Source: Gossypium raimondii
Taxonomy: Eukaryota; Streptophyta; Magnoliopsida; Malvales; Malvaceae
DNA length: 64,000 nt
Reading direction: 5' to 3'
Assembly: GCF_025698545.1 (NCBI RefSeq)
Contig: NC_068575.1
Coordinates: 54,321,980 to 54,385,979, forward strand
A program made the translations under genes and the position numbers. The notes under the pieces were generated by a model. That model was not told the DNA's origin and ran no database searches. It saw only the letters and a program-made list of their open reading frames with translations. How positions within the stretch are numbered: the first letter of the stretch is position 1; each line of letters begins with the position of its first letter. This document shows positions 60,611-64,000 of the stretch, in pieces.

Positions 60611-61474
60611 TCCCGAATATGAATTAACGGATTTATAGTATTGTACACTTCAGGTGTACTACCCAAGTATCCATCGAGATTTCAAATAATTTAACGGGTA
60701 AAATTCTAACATGAGAACATGTGAAATCAAAATAAAACTATTATCTGTATATGCATGAAATACTTGGAAACTCGATATCTGATGAACTCATCCTTGTTCT
60801 TTTTATTCACATGAAATCCATGACTAACATGTTTGTTGAAGTTATATGTGTTAGGCTAATTGCCAAATTGTTTTGGATGTATTATGCATGTTTATTATAT
60901 AAGTAAATGAATGATAAATTAATTTCCCGTTATACGAACATACTAAGCATTAAGTGCTTACTCTATCTTATTTCTTTTGTTTTATAGTACTCGGAGGCTC
61001 GTAAAGGTTGGAAGCTGGTCGGAGCTACATCACACTATCCCCCGGACTTTTCGGTATATATATAAATAGCAAACTAATTTTGGTAATAATGATATGTATA
61101 GGTTAAATGTTACCATTAATGGCAATCTAATGTTGGTTGAAACTAACCATTGGAATGACTATTGAATGATATGTTTTGATATGTAAATAGTCTTAATATG
61201 CTTGATGAGTATGTTTAAATGGGTGAATGAGGAAAATTATATAAGTATATTGGATGTTAGTTTATGATAGTGTATTTGGTAAAACATGTTTATAAGTATT
61301 AGGCTATCATGGTAAGTTGGACATTTAATCATAGGTATTAATATGTCATGCATAAGACTTGAATTTGGCTAGGTTTAAATGTCTTAAATTGACTCTTGAA
61401 TGTGTTTAAATGTTTATATAGGTGGAAGGTGAAATTGGGTGAAAAATAAGGCTTGGAAATGGCCTTATTTTGTC

Positions 61475-61770
61475 CACACGGGCTGAGACACAAACGTGTG
61501 TCTCAGCCGTGTGTGACACACGGCCTAGCACATGGGCGTGTGTTCTGGCTGTGTGTCCCTTGCATCTCAAAAGTTTAAAACAAAATGCTTAGAATTGATC
61601 ACACGGCCTGGCCCATGGGTATATGGCTTGGCCGTGTGACCCTTGTACTTAAATGTATTGCAAGTCAGAGAGTTACAAGGGTTGGGGACACGGTCGTGTG
61701 CCCTGCTTCAAATACCACATGGCCTAAGACACAGGTGTGTCACTTGGTTGTGTGAGCCACACGGGCGTGT
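61475..61770. repeat. palindromic CACACGG/CCGTGTG array in the solo LTR
   Basis: The same motif family as at 3465-3885, for example 'cagccgtgtgtgacacacggcc' type palindromes and 'cacacgggcgtgtgtc'. Confidence 0.8.
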
Positions 61771-62403
61771 GTCCCCTACACCTTGAAAAATTTTGAAATT
61801 TGGCAAAAAATTCTCTAAGTTTTCCATTTAGTCTCGATTCGGTTCTAAAGTGAAATTTGAGCCTCGAGGGCTCTCATAAAGGACTTTATGAATAATATCC
61901 GACATGAATGTTAAATAATAATATGAAATGTTTGTATTTAATCTGTTTATTCCGGTAATACTCCATAACCTTGTTCCAGCGACGAATACAAGTTAGGGGT
62001 GTTACATAGTTGATGCAAGAGGCTCCGCTGGCAATGGAGATCGCGATAGAGCAAGATCGTTAGTGGGTGGATTTCTAGAAAATGGATTTGTGAGAGGCTA
62101 CCTGAGGAAGTTTGTTGGTTTTGTTTTATTGGTTTCCATCCAATGTAGAAACGATGAGGAAGGAAGAAAGAAAGAGATAAGAAGAAATCAAATGGAAAAA
62201 AAATTATGACATCGTGCTTATGTGGCATGCCACATAGGCTACTTTATTGAGCTACAGTTTGATTGACGATCAACTAACGTTTATCGTTAAAATTGGACTG
62301 ATTTTTGAAAAAAATCGTAATGTTGAGGGTGTCAATAAAAAGAAGTTAAGGGCACAAAACCAAAAACCCCTAAATGTTGAAGGTAGTTTTTGCATTTATG
62401 CCA

Positions 62404-63691
62404 AATCAAAATGACATTTTAGCTATAGTCCAGGGACTAAATTAGTAATTAACCTTTTAAATTAACGTTCTACGTCATCATTTAACAAATAAAATTTAAG
62501 GGATGGGTTAATTTGCTATTTTAGAAATATATAAAGACTAATTTGTTTATTCTTTCAGTAGAGGGGTTGAAATGTAATTTGCCCCTAAATATAAGGGTTT
62601 CCGTAGTACTTTTATTGATAATTTACCCATACATTTAAGCAAAGCCTATATATATTTTTTTATTTTTAAGTTTTTCCTTTTGTTTATTTAGTATGGCAAA
62701 CATGCACGAACTGTGAGAATGTAATGCGTAGTTGAGACGCCCCAATGGATAATATTTTATTTTGTAATAAGATAATATTTTGTGATAATCAATATCATAT
62801 ATAAACTTAATAATAAATAATACTTAATTTAAATTTAATTTAAATTACATATATTATATATACGAGATTACATATTGACAAATTAGAGTTGTAAGAGATA
62901 AATGAAGCTAAACATTATTTAAACAAATACTTATATTTATATAATTAAAATATTTATATTTTATACTAGGTTAAAATAAAACATAAGACATTGTACTATT
63001 CGTGAATTTGAAATTTAGTCTTTGTACTTCTATTTTAGAATTTATCCTACTTTTTAGATATTAAAATTGTGTTTAGTTATTCGAACTATTAAAAATAATT
63101 TTTAAAATTCAGGTTTACATGACTACCAAGTGAGTTTTTTATTATTTAAAATGTGACAAAAATAAAATTGTCAAAAAATATTGTTAACAATTGAACTTAA
63201 TTTTTAGATCTGAAAAAGTAAAGAAATTAAATTTCAAATTAAGTGAAGAGTACATGAACTTATGACATATTTTAACCTTTATACTACAAAACATTTATTA
63301 TTAAAATAAAATTTTAATAAATTATATTAATAAATTATTGTACTATTAAATATAATAATTAAATATGCATGTTTAATCATATTGAAAATTATAATCTTTT
63401 ATATTAATATTGTAATATTTTTAAAATTAAAATTTAAAATTATTATTAATATAATAATATTAAACTTGATTTATTTATTTTTTTCGAAAAATAATTTACT
63501 TTTTTTAAAGAGATAAGTATTACAAGAAAAAAGATTTTTTTTCAGATGAATAAATTTTTCATGAAACAAAAATAAGAAGATTAAAAAACGTTTTACATAA
63601 ATCATTTTCCGTCAATCAAAGTAGCCATTAGGGAAACATTGCTGAAGAGCAGAGTGAGTGGCGACTTTTGGTCAAAGATGTGGATTCAGAT
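62404..63691. other. AT-rich intergenic DNA
   Basis: No gene, RNA or element end supported. The later part (62740-63600) is extremely AT-rich. Confidence 0.6.
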
Positions 63692-63895
63692 TCATCTATT
63701 GCTTTGGTTGATGGAAGAAGGACTAAGAATGTGAGATATTGCCATGCCGATGCCGATGCCGATGCCCATGGCTATGGCTATGGGGCCTTGAAAAATAGGC
63801 ACAGATTCTACAAGAAGATCGCTCTGGTCACTCTCTGTTAAGAGACGGGATAGTGTATACCTTCGGGAGAGAACAAGCTCTGACTGCGATTTCAT
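63692..63895 (-). CDS. small hypothetical frame with a GIGIGIG stretch
   Basis: A 67-residue frame from an ATG at 63895, with a hydrophobic stretch PIAIAMGIGIGIGMAISH encoded by a GATGCC-type microsatellite (63745-63770). It could be a first exon of a gene extending left or a chance frame. I recognise no domain. The repeat-generated run argues for caution. Confidence 0.2.
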   Translation of the reverse strand: MKSQSELVLSRRYTLSRLLTESDQSDLLVESVPIFQGPIAIAMGIGIGIGMAISHILSPSSINQSNR

Positions 63896-64000
63896 TTCAC
63901 CCTTTGGGGCATCTCAAAAAACCCAGGTTTAAAAACTTAACCATGCTATCACTCAACCAAATCGAGATATAGTATATTGTTGTCAGGATATTAAAGTTGG

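Larger units (their letters stand above)
58670..62006 (+). repeat. solo LTR of the same gypsy family, 3337 bp
   Basis: It starts TGTACAGCCCAATTTTCAG and ends GGTGTTACA, matching both ends of the LTR at 3239-6388. It is flanked by TAGCT (58665-58669) and TAGTT (62007-62011), a 5-bp target duplication with one change. There is no internal coding sequence, so it is a product of LTR-LTR recombination. It lies only 9 bp from the ATG-containing frame at 58660 and 138 bp from the likely start at 58531. Confidence 0.9.
57716..62403. mobile_element. inverted-repeat unit (Pack-MULE-like) carrying an EMB514-like exon
   Basis: 57716-57919 is the reverse complement of 62206-62403 with scattered mismatches (shared 'ccctcaa', 'aatcagtccaattttaacg'-type and 'cctatgtggcat' blocks). 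Arms are about 200 bp. Between them lie a host-like exon (EMB514-like, - strand) and its upstream sequence, the latter interrupted by a solo LTR. Long arms around a gene fragment fit a Pack-MULE (inference). I could not confirm a 9-bp target duplication. Confidence 0.7.

Noticed and set aside
1..64000. CRISPR arrays, bacterial operons, riboswitches, tRNA or rRNA genes
   Set aside because: This is a plant nuclear sequence; no direct-repeat/spacer array, cloverleaf or rRNA stretch was seen.

Overview
The window is nuclear DNA of a dicot plant: intron-containing genes with GT-AG splicing sit between AT-rich, transposon-dense stretches. The LTR retrotransposons carry arrays of a palindromic CACACGG-type motif, and the genes look Malvales-like, so cotton (Gossypium) or a close relative is my best guess. 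That guess is inference, not proof.

Four host genes look intact. ATG1, an autophagy-initiating Ser/Thr kinase (13 exons, 699 aa), is on the + strand at 8190-12588. It converges on LHY, the circadian-clock MYB factor (7 coding exons, 729 aa), on the - strand at 13803-18238. Further right, a DMR6-like 2-oxoglutarate/Fe(II) dioxygenase (4 exons, 341 aa, + strand, 52830-54920) converges on CURT1B, a thylakoid-curvature protein (6 exons, 178 aa, - strand, 55495-56484). All four models were built by hand; every splice phase closes and none has an internal stop.

The rest is mostly mobile DNA. From left to right: (1) 1-6388, a decayed Ty3/gypsy element on the - strand with a 3.15-kb LTR, inserted into an older LTR remnant. 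(2) 20012-27526, a PIF/Harbinger transposon with TAA target duplications, a Myb/SANT gene and a DDE transposase gene, both broken; it also carries two correctly phased exons resembling the centromeric histone CENH3. (3) About 27650-33060, an endogenous pararetrovirus (Caulimoviridae-like) whose zinc finger/protease/RT/RNase H block is inverted relative to the rest and bounded by a 36-bp inverted repeat. (4) 34391-41800, a three-level nest: a hAT element inside another hAT inside one arm of a long-inverted-repeat element. (5) 46354-50187, a CACTA element inserted into a degenerate tandem array of about 275-bp units. (6) 57716-62403, an inverted-repeat (Pack-MULE-like) unit carrying one exon of an EMB514-like gene, interrupted just upstream by a 3.3-kb solo LTR of the same family as the left-end retrotransposon.

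The host genes act in unrelated pathways (autophagy, clock, salicylate/defence-type oxidation, thylakoid architecture). I see no functional cluster. The most interesting material is transposon-borne: the CENH3-like exons, the EMB514-like exon, and the inverted viral block.
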